A stretch of 64,000 nt of DNA from Arthrobacter sp. YD4. Its GTDB lineage: Bacteria; Actinomycetota; Actinomycetes; Actinomycetales; Micrococcaceae. Both the position numbers and the translations under genes were made by a program. Positions 51,958-60,351 of this stretch are shown in pieces. Within the stretch, counting starts at the first letter, position 1, and every line of letters starts with the position of its first letter. The stretch covers positions 372,001 through 436,000 of the forward strand of contig NZ_JAUHHD010000001.1 of assembly GCF_030410515.1 (NCBI RefSeq). The letters run 5' to 3'. The notes below the pieces were generated by a model, which made no database searches, was not told the origin of the DNA, and worked only from the letters and a program-made list of their open reading frames with translations.

Positions 51958-52512
51958 TTAGTACAGCAGCCGCTGGAACAGGAGGTGGTCCTGCCAGCGC
52001 CCGGCGATCTTCAGGTACTGCGGGGCGACGCCGATCTCGTCGAAGCCGGTGCGCCGCAGCACCTTCTGCGAGGCGTCGTTGTGGAGCAGGGTGGCCGCCT
52101 GGATCCGGTGCAGTCCCAGGGTGGTGGATGAGGCTTCGAGGACGTGGGCAACGGCGGCCGAACAGATCCCGCGGCCGTTGAAGTCCTGGTCCACCCAGTA
52201 GCCCAGGTTGGCGCTGAGGAACGGGCCCCGCACGATGCCGCTCAGGGTCATGCCGCCGATCACCCGGCGTCCGGAGAGCAGGATCCAGGGCACGCCGGTT
52301 CCCGCCTCGAACATCCCCAGCTTCCCCCGGGTGTTGGCGAGCTGGCCGGCTGGGGTCAGGAACTCTTCGCCGCGGACCGGCTCCCAGGGCGCGAGGTGCG
52401 CGCTGTTGCGGCGGTAGGCATCGGCGAGCTCACCGGCGTCTTCCTCCCGAACGATGCGCATGACGACGCCGTCCGGCAGGTCGGCGGCCAGCAAGGAATC
52501 GGGAGGGGGCAT
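51958..52512 (-). CDS. RimJ/RimL-like GNAT N-acetyltransferase
   Basis: The 184-aa protein has a single GNAT fold: VMRIVREEDAGELADAY, GYWVDQDFNGRGICSAAVAHVL with the acetyl-CoA loop, and NDASQKVLRRTGFDEIG. Members acetylate ribosomal protein or peptide N-termini, or amines. The ATG at 52512 is chosen because it follows the EAL gene stop by 4 nt with a GGAAGGATAG upstream. It likely ends the DUF1059-EAL operon. Confidence 0.87.
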   Translation of the reverse strand: MPPPDSLLAADLPDGVVMRIVREEDAGELADAYRRNSAHLAPWEPVRGEEFLTPAGQLANTRGKLGMFEAGTGVPWILLSGRRVIGGMTLSGIVRGPFLSANLGYWVDQDFNGRGICSAAVAHVLEASSTTLGLHRIQAATLLHNDASQKVLRRTGFDEIGVAPQYLKIAGRWQDHLLFQRLLY

Positions 52513-52516
52513 TTCC

Positions 52517-53683
52517 CTATCCTTCCACCGCATCTGCTCCGGGTGCGGCCAGGGCAAGGATCATGCGCTCCATCCGTGCGACCCCGGCGAAGCGGCCGGC
52601 GTTGTCCGTGACGAGGAGGGCCTCGTAGCGCTGCTCCCGGGGCCGGGTCATGGACCGGGCCAGGGCCTGGTCCAGCGGGGTGTCGAGATTGACTCGAATC
52701 CCCTGGCTGACCACGCCCATCGCTGCCGCCCCCGGACTCAGGAGTGCGACCGGCCGGAGGTGCTCCCCGAGCAGGACCACATCCTCCAGGGCCGGGTTGG
52801 CTTCGAAGGCATCCGCTGCCGCCGCGACAGTCGGGACGGCAGGAGCCGCCTCCACGATGTCCCGGATGACCGTCTTGTCCGCCACCGTGCGCGAGCTGGC
52901 CAGCCGGTGCGCGACGTCAAGCTCGATTCCGGCCCAAGGCGGCCCGGGCCGGGCAAGGTAGTAGCCCTGGACCAGGGGGACGCCCAACGCCACCAGGGCG
53001 TCGAGTTCCTCGGACCGCTCCACGCCCTCGGCCAGGATCCAGGCGTCGACGCGGCTTGCGAAGGCGCCCATCATCTCGATCAGGGCCCGCTTCGCCTCGT
53101 CCCGGTCGACGTCCTGGATCAGCTCGCGGTCGATCTTGATCATCGAGGGCCGCAGCGCGAGCAGGTGGCGCAGGCCCGCGTACCCGGCACCGGCGTCGTC
53201 GACGGCGATCAGCGCGCCGGCCGAGCGCAGCTGGTTCAGGTCCGGCTCGAGGCCGACATAGGAATCGATCGGAGTCTGCTCGGTGAGCTCCACAATCAGG
53301 CCGCCCAGCTGCCCCTCGTCCCGCCAGACGGAACGGACGCACTCGGAGGTCAGCAGCTCCGGGGAGATATTGACCGTCAGGAAACAGTTGGGAGGCAGGG
53401 CCGCCCTCGCCCGCAGGGCTGTGCGCAGTGCGGCGGCCTCCAGTTCGGCGGCCTTGCCGTGGGTCCGCGCCGCGGCAAACCAGACCTCAGGGTTTTTCTC
53501 TGTGTAGCCGGGGAAACGCGCGAGCGCCTCGTACCCGACGACGCTCCCGCGGGAGGTGTCCACGATCGGCTGATACGCCGTCGCAAGGCCCTCGCCGCGG
53601 CAGGCGGCGGCGAGCAGGGCGTCCCAGTCCGGCGGCGTTGCCGTGCCGGTTTCCGGGCCCGACCTGCCCGCCCCGTGACTCAA
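52517..53683 (-). CDS. EAL domain protein with C-terminal CBS pair, probable c-di-GMP phosphodiesterase
   Basis: The 388-aa soluble protein has an EAL domain at about residues 25-250. The catalytic set is complete: E52-A-L-A-R56, N105 (NIS), E132 (ELTE), D162-D163, K183, E219 (AEGVE) and Q239 (QGYYLARP), so active hydrolysis of c-di-GMP is expected. A CBS-like region at about 270-385 may bind adenine nucleotides and regulate it. No GGDEF domain or membrane segment is present. The TTG start overlaps the stop of the 58-aa DUF1059 gene (TTGA), which explains the otherwise poor ribosome site. Confidence 0.9.
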   Translation of the reverse strand: MSHGAGRSGPETGTATPPDWDALLAAACRGEGLATAYQPIVDTSRGSVVGYEALARFPGYTEKNPEVWFAAARTHGKAAELEAAALRTALRARAALPPNCFLTVNISPELLTSECVRSVWRDEGQLGGLIVELTEQTPIDSYVGLEPDLNQLRSAGALIAVDDAGAGYAGLRHLLALRPSMIKIDRELIQDVDRDEAKRALIEMMGAFASRVDAWILAEGVERSEELDALVALGVPLVQGYYLARPGPPWAGIELDVAHRLASSRTVADKTVIRDIVEAAPAVPTVAAAADAFEANPALEDVVLLGEHLRPVALLSPGAAAMGVVSQGIRVNLDTPLDQALARSMTRPREQRYEALLVTDNAGRFAGVARMERMILALAAPGADAVEG

Positions 53684-53856
53684 CTGACCGGACGGATGGA
53701 CTTCTGCACCGACGAGACCAGCTCGTGCGGCAGTTCAGTCAGGCCATGGACGGACGCGGCGTGCGCACCGACCTGGACCAGGATTTCATCTTCAGTGCTG
53801 CAGACCCAGCGTGCTTCACAGCCCGGGACCACGTCACCACATGCAAACGACTTCAC
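53680..53856 (-). CDS. 58-aa DUF1059 protein
   Basis: Read on the minus strand from a GTG at 53856, the product is 58 aa. It starts MKSFACGDVVPGCEARWV, has a CSTEDEILVQVGAHAASVHG centre and ends before PVS. This is the DUF1059 pattern, a small predicted metal-binding protein with spaced Cys and His. AGGAGCTG lies 6 nt upstream of the GTG. The stop TGA overlaps the TTG of the EAL gene, giving translational coupling. At this size it is easily missed by gene callers. Function unknown. Confidence 0.85.
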   Translation of the reverse strand: MKSFACGDVVPGCEARWVCSTEDEILVQVGAHAASVHGLTELPHELVSSVQKSIRPVS

Positions 53857-53891
53857 TTCAGCTCCTATGCTTCAACACGAATAACGGCACA

Positions 53892-53911
53892 ACCCTACTT
53901 CCCGGTAGGGT
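53892..53911. promoter_or_regulatory. 7-bp dyad upstream of the DUF1059-EAL operon
   Basis: ACCCTAC-TTCCCG-GTAGGGT is a perfect inverted repeat about 36 nt upstream of the GTG. The minus-strand arm contains TAGGGT, a possible -10 box, so it may be both promoter and operator. Confidence 0.5.
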
Positions 53912-54039
53912 CCGCCAACCGATTGCACGGAAGATGACTTTTTCGGCGCGCCGCGGGGTGACGTGGGGTGCCGGATTGGGGGGATGTCCGGGAGCCGCCC
54001 CGGGGTGGATTCGTCGGAGGTTCGCGTCCGCGGCGGGAG

Positions 54040-54462
54040 TTAGGCCGGGGTGGGTTCGACGGCGTTTGCGACGGCAGGCTCGTGATCGAAGGCCGAGGGC
54101 CGCTCGAGCCCGTTGAGCCACGCCTCGGCGTCGTCGATGTCGGTGAAGTACCGCTGGGGGCAGTCATTGCCGCGGCGCATCCACGCCGCCACCACGCGGT
54201 CCACATTGGTGGCTCCCACGAGGGCGACGGCGCACACGAAGCGGCTCTCCAGATAGTGGTTCCTCGCGCCGGCGCTGACATCGACGTCGCTGATGTCGAT
54301 CAGCAGGGGCAGCATCCGCCCGGCGCTGACCTTGCCAACCGCCAGCACGGATTCCATGGCGTCAACGGCTTCAACGGAGGAACCCTTTGCCCAGCTCAGA
54401 CGCAGAATGCCGCTCCGGTCGAGGGTGAGCGTACCCTTTCCCGCCGCCAGGCTGATGTCCAT
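54040..54462 (-). CDS. small STAS/SpoIIAA-like protein
   Basis: The 140-aa protein shows alternating strands and helices in the style of STAS-like folds: LTLDRSGILRLSWAKG, ML-PLLIDISDVDVSAGARN, VCAVALVGATNVDRVVAAW, and FTDIDDAEAWLNGL at the end. These parts recall a family widespread in Arthrobacter that regulates by protein binding. I cannot name a partner. The ATG has AAAGGATT upstream. It is placed between the EAL operon and tRNA-Tyr with its own leader. Confidence 0.72.
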   Translation of the reverse strand: MDISLAAGKGTLTLDRSGILRLSWAKGSSVEAVDAMESVLAVGKVSAGRMLPLLIDISDVDVSAGARNHYLESRFVCAVALVGATNVDRVVAAWMRRGNDCPQRYFTDIDDAEAWLNGLERPSAFDHEPAVANAVEPTPA

Positions 54463-54553
54463 GTCGAATCCTTTCCAGCGCCAGAATAACCCCGGTGCGC
54501 CGGATCGGTGCGGTGGCCCGCGGTCCGCGCGCGGATGTGACGCCGGGCAAAAG

Positions 54554-54590
54554 AAAAGCCTCCGGAACCGTGATGGTTCCGGAGGCTTTT
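54554..54590. terminator. bidirectional terminator behind tRNA-Tyr
   Basis: AAAAGCCTCCGGAACC and GGTTCCGGAGGCTTTT form a perfect 16-bp stem with a 5-nt loop. Both strands end in T runs. It lies 7 nt past the tRNA 3' end and also upstream of the STAS-like gene. Confidence 0.92.
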
Positions 54591-54597
54591 CCGAGGG

Positions 54598-54679
54598 TGG
54601 CAGATGAGGGATTCGAACCCCCGTAGGCGTTGCCAGCTGATTTACAGTCAGCCCCCTTTGGCCGCTCGGGTAATCTGCC
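54598..54679 (-). tRNA. tRNA-Tyr (GTA)
   Basis: The 82-nt tRNA has acceptor GGCAGAT/ATCTGCC, anticodon stem GCTGA/TCAGC around loop CTGTAAA, and the long variable arm typical of tyrosine tRNAs. CCA is not encoded. Confidence 0.96.
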
Positions 54680-54887
54680 GAACTTCAAAAGAAGATCACT
54701 CGCGCCACCGTCCTGGTTCGTCCTGTTTCCAGTTCGTTCCGTGTCCGGCAACCGCGGGCAAGACAACTTTACAGAACTTCCGCCGAAGAATCGAATCGGC
54801 CCCGCAGCTCCCCGTGAAGGCCACTCAAGGGCCCGAACGACGGCGGCAGTACGCGGCGGATGCGGGCCGCGGCTAAATGGGTTGCGG

Positions 54888-55142
54888 TCAGGATTCGCCG
54901 AGGATGCGTCCGGCCAGCTTGGCCTCGAAGCGGGCCGCCTGCTCGGACGTGACCTGGTTCAGTTGGACGGCCCGGGCGAGGTCGGCGTGGACGCCGTCGA
55001 GCCGGGCGATCGTCCCGGCGGCGGGGCTCAGGACCACCGAAGCGGCCAGGGCGGCCGCGGCCATGGAGGTGGCCGCCGTCGTCAGTGAACCGGCGGCCGC
55101 AGCGGTGGTGGCGGTGACGTATTGGATGGCTTTGCGGCTCAT
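54888..55142 (-). CDS. small Ala-rich exported or membrane-anchored protein
   Basis: The 84-aa product starts MSRKAIQYVTATTAAAAGSL. A basic end leads into an Ala/Thr-rich hydrophobic stretch (residues ~8-40) that could be a signal peptide or anchor. A helical end (LDGVHADLARAVQLNQVTSE) follows. No family is recognised. AAAGGCAGG precedes the ATG. Divergent to yajQ. Confidence 0.62.
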   Translation of the reverse strand: MSRKAIQYVTATTAAAAGSLTTAATSMAAAALAASVVLSPAAGTIARLDGVHADLARAVQLNQVTSEQAARFEAKLAGRILGES

Positions 55143-55344
55143 GGGCCCTGCCTTTCGTGAAACTCTGTCAACGCCTTCAACCCTGCCGGGCCAACCTTCG
55201 TTCCCACCCGCGTTTCGCTTTGAGCCGACTGTGAACGCACCCGCTCCGTCCGGGCCATCCGTATTAGGCTGGATGGCAGGAAGTACCGCCCTTTCCGAGG
55301 GCCGGCACAGCGAAACATCACCGACAAATAGCAGGAGGACAGTC

Positions 55345-55836
55345 ATGGCAGGCGAATCCACATTCGACGTCGTCAGCAAGGTCGACAAGCAGGAAGTTGC
55401 CAACGCGCTGAACCAGGCCCAGAAGGAACTGGCCCAGCGGTACGACTTCAAGGGCGTCGGCGCCGAGGTCGACTTCAGCGGCGAGAAGATCCTGATGAAG
55501 GCCAACTCCGAGGAGCGCGTTCTGGCCGTCCTCGACGTCCTGCAGTCCAAGCTCATCCGCCGCGGCATCTCGCTGAAGTCCCTGGACACCGGCGAGCCCT
55601 ACCCCTCCGGCAAGGAGTTCCGCCTGGAGGCGAGCATCAAGGAAGGCATCGCGCAGGATCTGGCGAAGAAGATCAACAAGCTGATCCGCGACGAGGCACC
55701 GAAGTCCGTGAAGTCCCAGATCCAGGGCGACGAGCTCCGCGTGACCTCGAAGTCCCGCGACGACCTGCAGGAGACCATGGCCCTGCTGAAGAACTTCGAC
55801 GAGGCCGACCTGCAGTTCGTTAACTTCCGCAGCTAA
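55345..55836 (+). CDS. yajQ: YajQ-family nucleotide-binding protein
   Basis: The 163-aa protein is the UPF0234/YajQ family, with two ferredoxin-like folds. It has FDVVSKVDKQEVANALNQ at the start, RYDFKG, GISLKSLDTGEPYPSGK and KKINKLIRDEAPKSVKSQIQ. In Xanthomonas a member binds c-di-GMP and acts on transcription. Whether this one does is unknown, but an EAL protein lies 2 kb away. An AGGAGGA ribosome site precedes the ATG. A long in-frame extension upstream is spurious. Confidence 0.93.
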   Translation: MAGESTFDVVSKVDKQEVANALNQAQKELAQRYDFKGVGAEVDFSGEKILMKANSEERVLAVLDVLQSKLIRRGISLKSLDTGEPYPSGKEFRLEASIKEGIAQDLAKKINKLIRDEAPKSVKSQIQGDELRVTSKSRDDLQETMALLKNFDEADLQFVNFRS

Positions 55837-55858
55837 CCTCGCACAGTTTTCGACGCGC

Positions 55859-55902
55859 AAAAGACCTGTCGCTCCCGGTATTCCGGCAGCGGCAGGTCTT
55901 TT
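55859..55902 (+). terminator. terminator of yajQ
   Basis: AAAAGACCTG pairs with CAGGTCTTTT around an inner partly paired loop. It lies 22 nt past the stop, with T runs on both strands, so it can also serve htpX on the other strand. Confidence 0.88.
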
Positions 55903-55951
55903 CCGTGTCGCGGGGCGGTTTCAGCCTCGCGGGGCGGTGAGCTGAAGGGCC

Positions 55952-56821
55952 CTAGCCCAGCCGCTGGCCCGCCATCCGCTCCAGCCGGTCGATCCGGTCG
56001 GCCATGGGCGGGTGGGTGGAGAACATCCGGGCCATGCCCCCGCCGCGGAACGGGTTGGCGATCATCAGGTGCGAGGCGTTGACCAGCCGCTGGTCCTGCG
56101 GCAACGGCGCCAGCTGCACCCCCTGTTCGATCTTGCGCAGCGCCGAGGCCAGCGCCAGCGGATCCCCGGTCAGCGCCGAGCCGTCCTCGTCGGCGTCGTA
56201 CTCGCGGGTGCGGGAGATCGCCATCTGGATGAGGGACGCGGCGAACGGCGCCAGGATGGACATGGCCAGCAGGGCTAGCGGGTTGGCGTTCCGGCGGTCC
56301 CCGCCGCCGAAGAAGAGCAGCAACTGCCCCACCGAGGTGATCACGCCCGCGACGGCGGCCGCGACCGAGGAGGTGAGGATGTCGCGGTTGTAGACGTGCA
56401 TCAGCTCGTGCCCCAGGACGCCGCGGAGCTCCCGCAGGTCCAGCAACTGCAGGATGCCTTGGGTGCAGCACACCGCGGCGTGCTGCGGATCGCGGCCGGT
56501 GGCGAACGCGTTCGGCGCCATGGTCGGGGAGATGTAGATCCGCGGCATCGGCTGGTTGGCCCGGGCAGAGAGCTCCCGGACGATCTGGTACAGCTGCGGC
56601 GCCTCGGCCTCTGTGACCGGGAAGGCCTGCATGGCCCGGATGGCGAGCTTGTCGCTGTTCCAGTAGCCGTAGAAGGTGGTGCCGACGCCGATCAGCGCCA
56701 TGATCCACAGCGGGGCCGAGCTGCGGGTCCCTGACGCGATCAGGGCACCCAGTGCCAGCAGCACCGCCCACAGGGCACCGAACAGGGCGGCCGTCTTCAG
56801 GCCGTTGTGATGGTTGTGCAC
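55952..56821 (-). CDS. htpX: HtpX-like M48 membrane metalloprotease
   Basis: HtpX degrades misfolded membrane proteins together with FtsH-type quality control. The 289-aa protein has two N-terminal helices (about residues 10-30 and 37-54), the zinc motif H138-E-L-M-H142, two further helices (~150-170 and ~185-205), and SRTREYDADEDGSAL with the third zinc ligand. The GTG at 56821 has GGGAGGATCT upstream and is preferred to a frame starting 20 codons earlier. Confidence 0.94.
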   Translation of the reverse strand: MHNHHNGLKTAALFGALWAVLLALGALIASGTRSSAPLWIMALIGVGTTFYGYWNSDKLAIRAMQAFPVTEAEAPQLYQIVRELSARANQPMPRIYISPTMAPNAFATGRDPQHAAVCCTQGILQLLDLRELRGVLGHELMHVYNRDILTSSVAAAVAGVITSVGQLLLFFGGGDRRNANPLALLAMSILAPFAASLIQMAISRTREYDADEDGSALTGDPLALASALRKIEQGVQLAPLPQDQRLVNASHLMIANPFRGGGMARMFSTHPPMADRIDRLERMAGQRLG

Positions 56822-56896
56822 AGATCCTCCCACGCCGAACCGGAACCGTCCCCCGGCGCGGAAACGCCGGGCCCGTTCCACTCTGGAAACGAACTG

Positions 56897-58168
56897 CTAC
56901 GGCACCGGGTTCCGGGCATCATAGCGCAGGAAACCGGACTGCCACCGTGCCACCAGCCAGGCCGCCACGGCGCACAGGACGCCCCCGGCCAGGAGTACCC
57001 AGCCCTCGCTCAGCAGCTTGGTTGCGCCGCCGGCCAGCAGGTCCCCCACGCGAGGCCCGCCGGCGACGACCACGACGAACACGCCCTGCAGCCTGCCGCG
57101 GAGATGATCGGGCGCTGCGGACTGCAGGATGGTGGTGCGGAAGACGGCGCTGACCGAGTCGGCGATGCCGGCGAGCGCGCAGCAGAGCGCGGCGGGAATC
57201 AGCCAGGCCGTCACCCCGGCACCTCCGGAGCGGCCGGCCAGGACGACGACGAGCCCCAGCCCGGCGACCGAGGCGCCCCACCCCATCACGGACCAGACCA
57301 CGGCGGTCCCCTGGGCGCGGACGCCGCCCAGCGGACCGGAGAACAGCCCGGCCAGGAAGGCGCCGACGGCGGTGGCGGCCAGCAGGATGCCGACCGTGGC
57401 CTCACCGCCGCCGATCATCAGGGCGCCGATGGCCGGCAGCAGGGCCCGCGGCTGGGCGAGGATCATGGCGATCAGGTCGATCACGAAGGTCATCCGCAGG
57501 TTGGGTCGGGTGCCGAGGAAGCGGAAGCCTTCCACCACAGAGCGCAGCCCGGCCCGGTGCGTCACCCGGTCCGGCGGCATGGCCGGCAGCTTGACCAGGG
57601 CCCAGACCACGAAGGCGAAGCTGGCCACGTCGATGGTGTAGGTCCAGGCGAAGCCGATGGTGGCCACCAGGACGCCGGCCAGCAGCGGCCCGGCGGTCAT
57701 GGACAGGCCCATGCTCATCATGGACAGGGCGTTCGCGGCAGGCAGCAGTTCCTTGCGGACCAATACCGGGATGATGGCGCTGCGGGCCGGCTGGTTAATG
57801 GCCTGGGCGCCGCTTTGGACCGCCACTAGGGCGTAGAGCAGCCAGACGTTGCCCACCTGCAGCCAGGCCTGAAGCGCCAGGCAGCCGGTGGTCAGCCAGA
57901 GGACGGAGGAGGCCAGCAGGGCCACCCGGCGCCGGTCGTGGGCGTCGGCGATCGATCCGCCCAGCAGCCCGCCGAGAATCAGGGGGACCAGGGCGAAGAT
58001 GCTCAGCAGGCCCACGTAGAAGCTGTCCTGGGTGAGGCGGTACACCTCCAGGCTCACGGCCACCAGGGTGAGCTGGCTGCCGACGGCGGAAGCCGCGGTT
58101 CCCAGCCACAGGCGGCGGAACGCCGGGCTCTCGCGTAGCGGCGTGATGTCAGCCAGGAATTTCCCCAC
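56897..58168 (-). CDS. MFS exporter, EntS-like
   Basis: The 423-aa protein has 12 predicted helices and opens with LRESPAFRRLWLGTAASAVGSQL. It carries GSIADAHDRRRVALLASSVLWL and ALLPAIGALMIGGGEATVGI, typical of the EntS/multidrug exporter branch. The cargo could be a siderophore or drug. No siderophore genes are visible here. A Fur-type gene diverges next to it, which invites an iron-regulation test. The GTG is 6 nt behind TAGGGT. Confidence 0.87.
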   Translation of the reverse strand: MGKFLADITPLRESPAFRRLWLGTAASAVGSQLTLVAVSLEVYRLTQDSFYVGLLSIFALVPLILGGLLGGSIADAHDRRRVALLASSVLWLTTGCLALQAWLQVGNVWLLYALVAVQSGAQAINQPARSAIIPVLVRKELLPAANALSMMSMGLSMTAGPLLAGVLVATIGFAWTYTIDVASFAFVVWALVKLPAMPPDRVTHRAGLRSVVEGFRFLGTRPNLRMTFVIDLIAMILAQPRALLPAIGALMIGGGEATVGILLAATAVGAFLAGLFSGPLGGVRAQGTAVVWSVMGWGASVAGLGLVVVLAGRSGGAGVTAWLIPAALCCALAGIADSVSAVFRTTILQSAAPDHLRGRLQGVFVVVVAGGPRVGDLLAGGATKLLSEGWVLLAGGVLCAVAAWLVARWQSGFLRYDARNPVP

Positions 58169-58174
58169 CCGGCA

Positions 58175-58180
58175 ACCCTA
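58175..58180 (-). promoter_or_regulatory. -10 box of the EntS-like gene
   Basis: TAGGGT on the minus strand ends 6 nt before the GTG at 58168. Confidence 0.5.
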
Positions 58181-58249
58181 CTGGGACGGCAAGGCTAACT
58201 AAGTCCAGCCTTATTGCGACTTGCTCAAAATAGATGCTTGAATGGGTCC

Positions 58250-58717
58250 ATGAACGCTAACCCGGGCAGCAGCGACGCATGGGCCGACGCCCTGCGCGCC
58301 CACGGCCGCCGGGTGACCAAGCAGCGGCTGGCCGTGCTCGACGCCGTCGAACGCCACCCGCACTCGCCGGCCGAGCGCATCCTGGCCGCCGCCCGGGAGG
58401 AACTCCCGGAGCTCACCGCGCAGTCGGTCTACGTGGTCCTTGGCGACCTCACCGAGCTGCAAATGCTGCGCCGCTTCGAACCCCCGCACTCCCCCGCCCT
58501 GTACGAGACCCGGGTGGGCGACAACCACCACCACGCCGTCTGTATCGGGTGCGGGCGCGTGGAGGACGTCGAGTGCGCCGTCGGCCACGCCCCCTGCCTG
58601 ACCCCGCACTGGGGCTCCGGGACCGCACCGATGACCATCCAGATCGCCGACGTCCTGTACCAGGGCATCTGCGAAGAGTGCCAGCGCACCCAAAAACTGC
58701 CCGCCCACAGCAACTAG
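58250..58717 (+). CDS. Fur-family regulator next to catalase, FurA/CatR-like
   Basis: The 155-aa metal-dependent repressor has the DNA-binding helices ([38 protein letters not shown]) and the structural zinc site CIGCG plus CEEC. A NHHHAVC metal-sensing stretch lies between. Genes of this type beside katA usually sense peroxide through iron or manganese and repress both themselves and katA. The ATG at 58250 is chosen; TTGAAT lies 6 nt upstream as a weak -10 box. The AT-rich stretch 58205-58240 is the probable operator. Confidence 0.9.
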   Translation: MNANPGSSDAWADALRAHGRRVTKQRLAVLDAVERHPHSPAERILAAAREELPELTAQSVYVVLGDLTELQMLRRFEPPHSPALYETRVGDNHHHAVCIGCGRVEDVECAVGHAPCLTPHWGSGTAPMTIQIADVLYQGICEECQRTQKLPAHSN

Positions 58718-58743
58718 GTTCACAACAACAATTGAGGAGAACG

Positions 58744-60240
58744 ATGACTCAGAACATTTCTGCGCCCGTGTCCACGACCCAGTCCGGCGCGCCGGTCACG
58801 TCGGACGCCCACTCGCAGTCCGTCGGTGCCGACGGCGCCATCATCCTGACCGATCACTACCTGATCGAAAAGCTCGCCCAGTTCAACCGCGAGCGGGTTC
58901 CAGAGCGCGTCGTGCACGCCAAGGGCGGCGGTGCCTTCGGTACGTTCAAGACCACCGAGGATGTCTCGAAGTACACCAAGGCAGCCCTCTTCCAGCCGGG
59001 CACCGAGACGGACATGCTGATCCGCTTCTCCTCCGTCGCGGGCGAGGCCGGCTCGGCCGACACCCTGCGCGACCCGCGCGGCTTCGCGATCAAGTTCTAC
59101 ACCTCCGAGGGCAACTACGACCTCGTGGGCAACAACACCCCGGTGTTCTTCATCCGCGACGGCATCAAGTTCCCGGACTTCATCCACTCCCAGAAGCGTC
59201 TGCCGGGCTCGCACCTGCGGGACGCCGACATGCAGTGGGACTTCTGGACCCTCTCCCCCGAGTCCGCCCACCAGGTCACCTGGCTGATGGGTGACCGCGG
59301 CCTGCCCGCCACCTGGCGCGAGATGCAGGGCTACGGCTCGCACACCTACCAGTGGATCAACGCCGAGGGCGAGCGCTTCTGGGTCAAGTACCACTTCAAG
59401 TCCAACCAGGGCGTCAAGTCCCTGACCAACGACGAGGCGGCGGAACTGGCCGGCAACGACGCGGACTTCTACATCCGCGATCTGCGCGAAAACATCGACG
59501 CCGGGAACTTCCCCGCCTGGGACCTGCACGTCCAGGTCATGCCCTACGAGGACGCGAAGACCTACCGCTTCAACCCGTTCGACCTGACCAAGGTGTGGCC
59601 GCACGGCGACTACCCCCTGATCAAGGTCGGCACCATGGAGCTGACCAAGAACCCGGAGAACTACTTCGCGCAGATCGAGCAGGCCACCTTCGCGCCGTCG
59701 AACTTCGTCCCGGGCATCGCCGCCTCCCCGGACAAGATGCTGCAGGCCCGCATCTTCTCCTACGCGGACGCGCACCGCTACCGCGTCGGCACCAACCACG
59801 CCCAGCTGCCGGTCAACGCCCCGAAGAACGAGGTGCACAACTACAGCCAGGACGGCGCGGCCCGCTACCACTTCAACGCGCCCACCGTTCCGGTCTACGC
59901 ACCGAACTCCCTGGGCGGCCCCGCCGCCGTCGAGCCGCAGAACCCGGCCGGCGGCTGGGAGAACGACGGCGCACTCACCCTCTCCGCGCACTCCCTGCAC
60001 GCCGAGGATGACGACTTCGGCCAGGCCGGCACGATGTACCGCGAGGTCTACGACGACGCCGCCAAGGCCCGGTTCCTGGAGACCATCACCACCGCCGTGG
60101 GCGGCGTGAAGAACGCCGACATCAAGGAACGCGCCATCCAGTACTGGACCAACGTCGACGCCGAGCTCGGCGCCAAGCTGCGCTCCAACCTCGGTGCCGC
60201 CAACCCGTCCGACGCCGAGGCCGCCAACAAGATGGCCTAA
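58744..60240 (+). CDS. katA: catalase, monofunctional haem type
   Basis: Catalase disproportionates hydrogen peroxide. The 498-aa protein is of the small-subunit clade, with His58 in [14 protein letters not shown], Asn130-131 in [12 protein letters not shown] and the haem tyrosine in [29 protein letters not shown] and [13 protein letters not shown] are family standard. It follows the Fur gene by 26 nt with AGGAGAACG upstream, so the two form one peroxide-responsive operon. Confidence 0.97.
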   Translation: MTQNISAPVSTTQSGAPVTSDAHSQSVGADGAIILTDHYLIEKLAQFNRERVPERVVHAKGGGAFGTFKTTEDVSKYTKAALFQPGTETDMLIRFSSVAGEAGSADTLRDPRGFAIKFYTSEGNYDLVGNNTPVFFIRDGIKFPDFIHSQKRLPGSHLRDADMQWDFWTLSPESAHQVTWLMGDRGLPATWREMQGYGSHTYQWINAEGERFWVKYHFKSNQGVKSLTNDEAAELAGNDADFYIRDLRENIDAGNFPAWDLHVQVMPYEDAKTYRFNPFDLTKVWPHGDYPLIKVGTMELTKNPENYFAQIEQATFAPSNFVPGIAASPDKMLQARIFSYADAHRYRVGTNHAQLPVNAPKNEVHNYSQDGAARYHFNAPTVPVYAPNSLGGPAAVEPQNPAGGWENDGALTLSAHSLHAEDDDFGQAGTMYREVYDDAAKARFLETITTAVGGVKNADIKERAIQYWTNVDAELGAKLRSNLGAANPSDAEAANKMA

Positions 60241-60262
60241 GTGTCCCCGGACACACAGCAGG

Positions 60263-60311
60263 ACACAACAGCGCCCCGCCGCGGATCTTCCGCGGCGGGG
60301 CGCTGTTGTGT
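60263..60311. terminator. 23-bp perfect hairpin behind katA
   Basis: The left arm 60263-60285 and right arm 60289-60311 are fully complementary with only 3 loop bases. The stem is GC-rich in its centre and flanked by ACACAACA/TGTTGTGT. It lies 22 nt past the katA stop and 41 nt before the converging ABC operon end, but has no T run. Confidence 0.75.
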
Positions 60312-60351
60312 GTCGCCGGTGGCGGCCGTGTCAGGCTCAGGCGGGACAGAC

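Noticed and set aside
54371..54766. 131-codon frame over tRNA-Tyr
   Set aside because: It runs through the tRNA and its terminator, so it is not protein coding.
58200..58249. Classical Fur/PerR box upstream of the Fur-katA operon
   Set aside because: The region is AT-rich with repeated TTGC elements, but no clean inverted repeat fits a known box, so no site was called beyond the general region.
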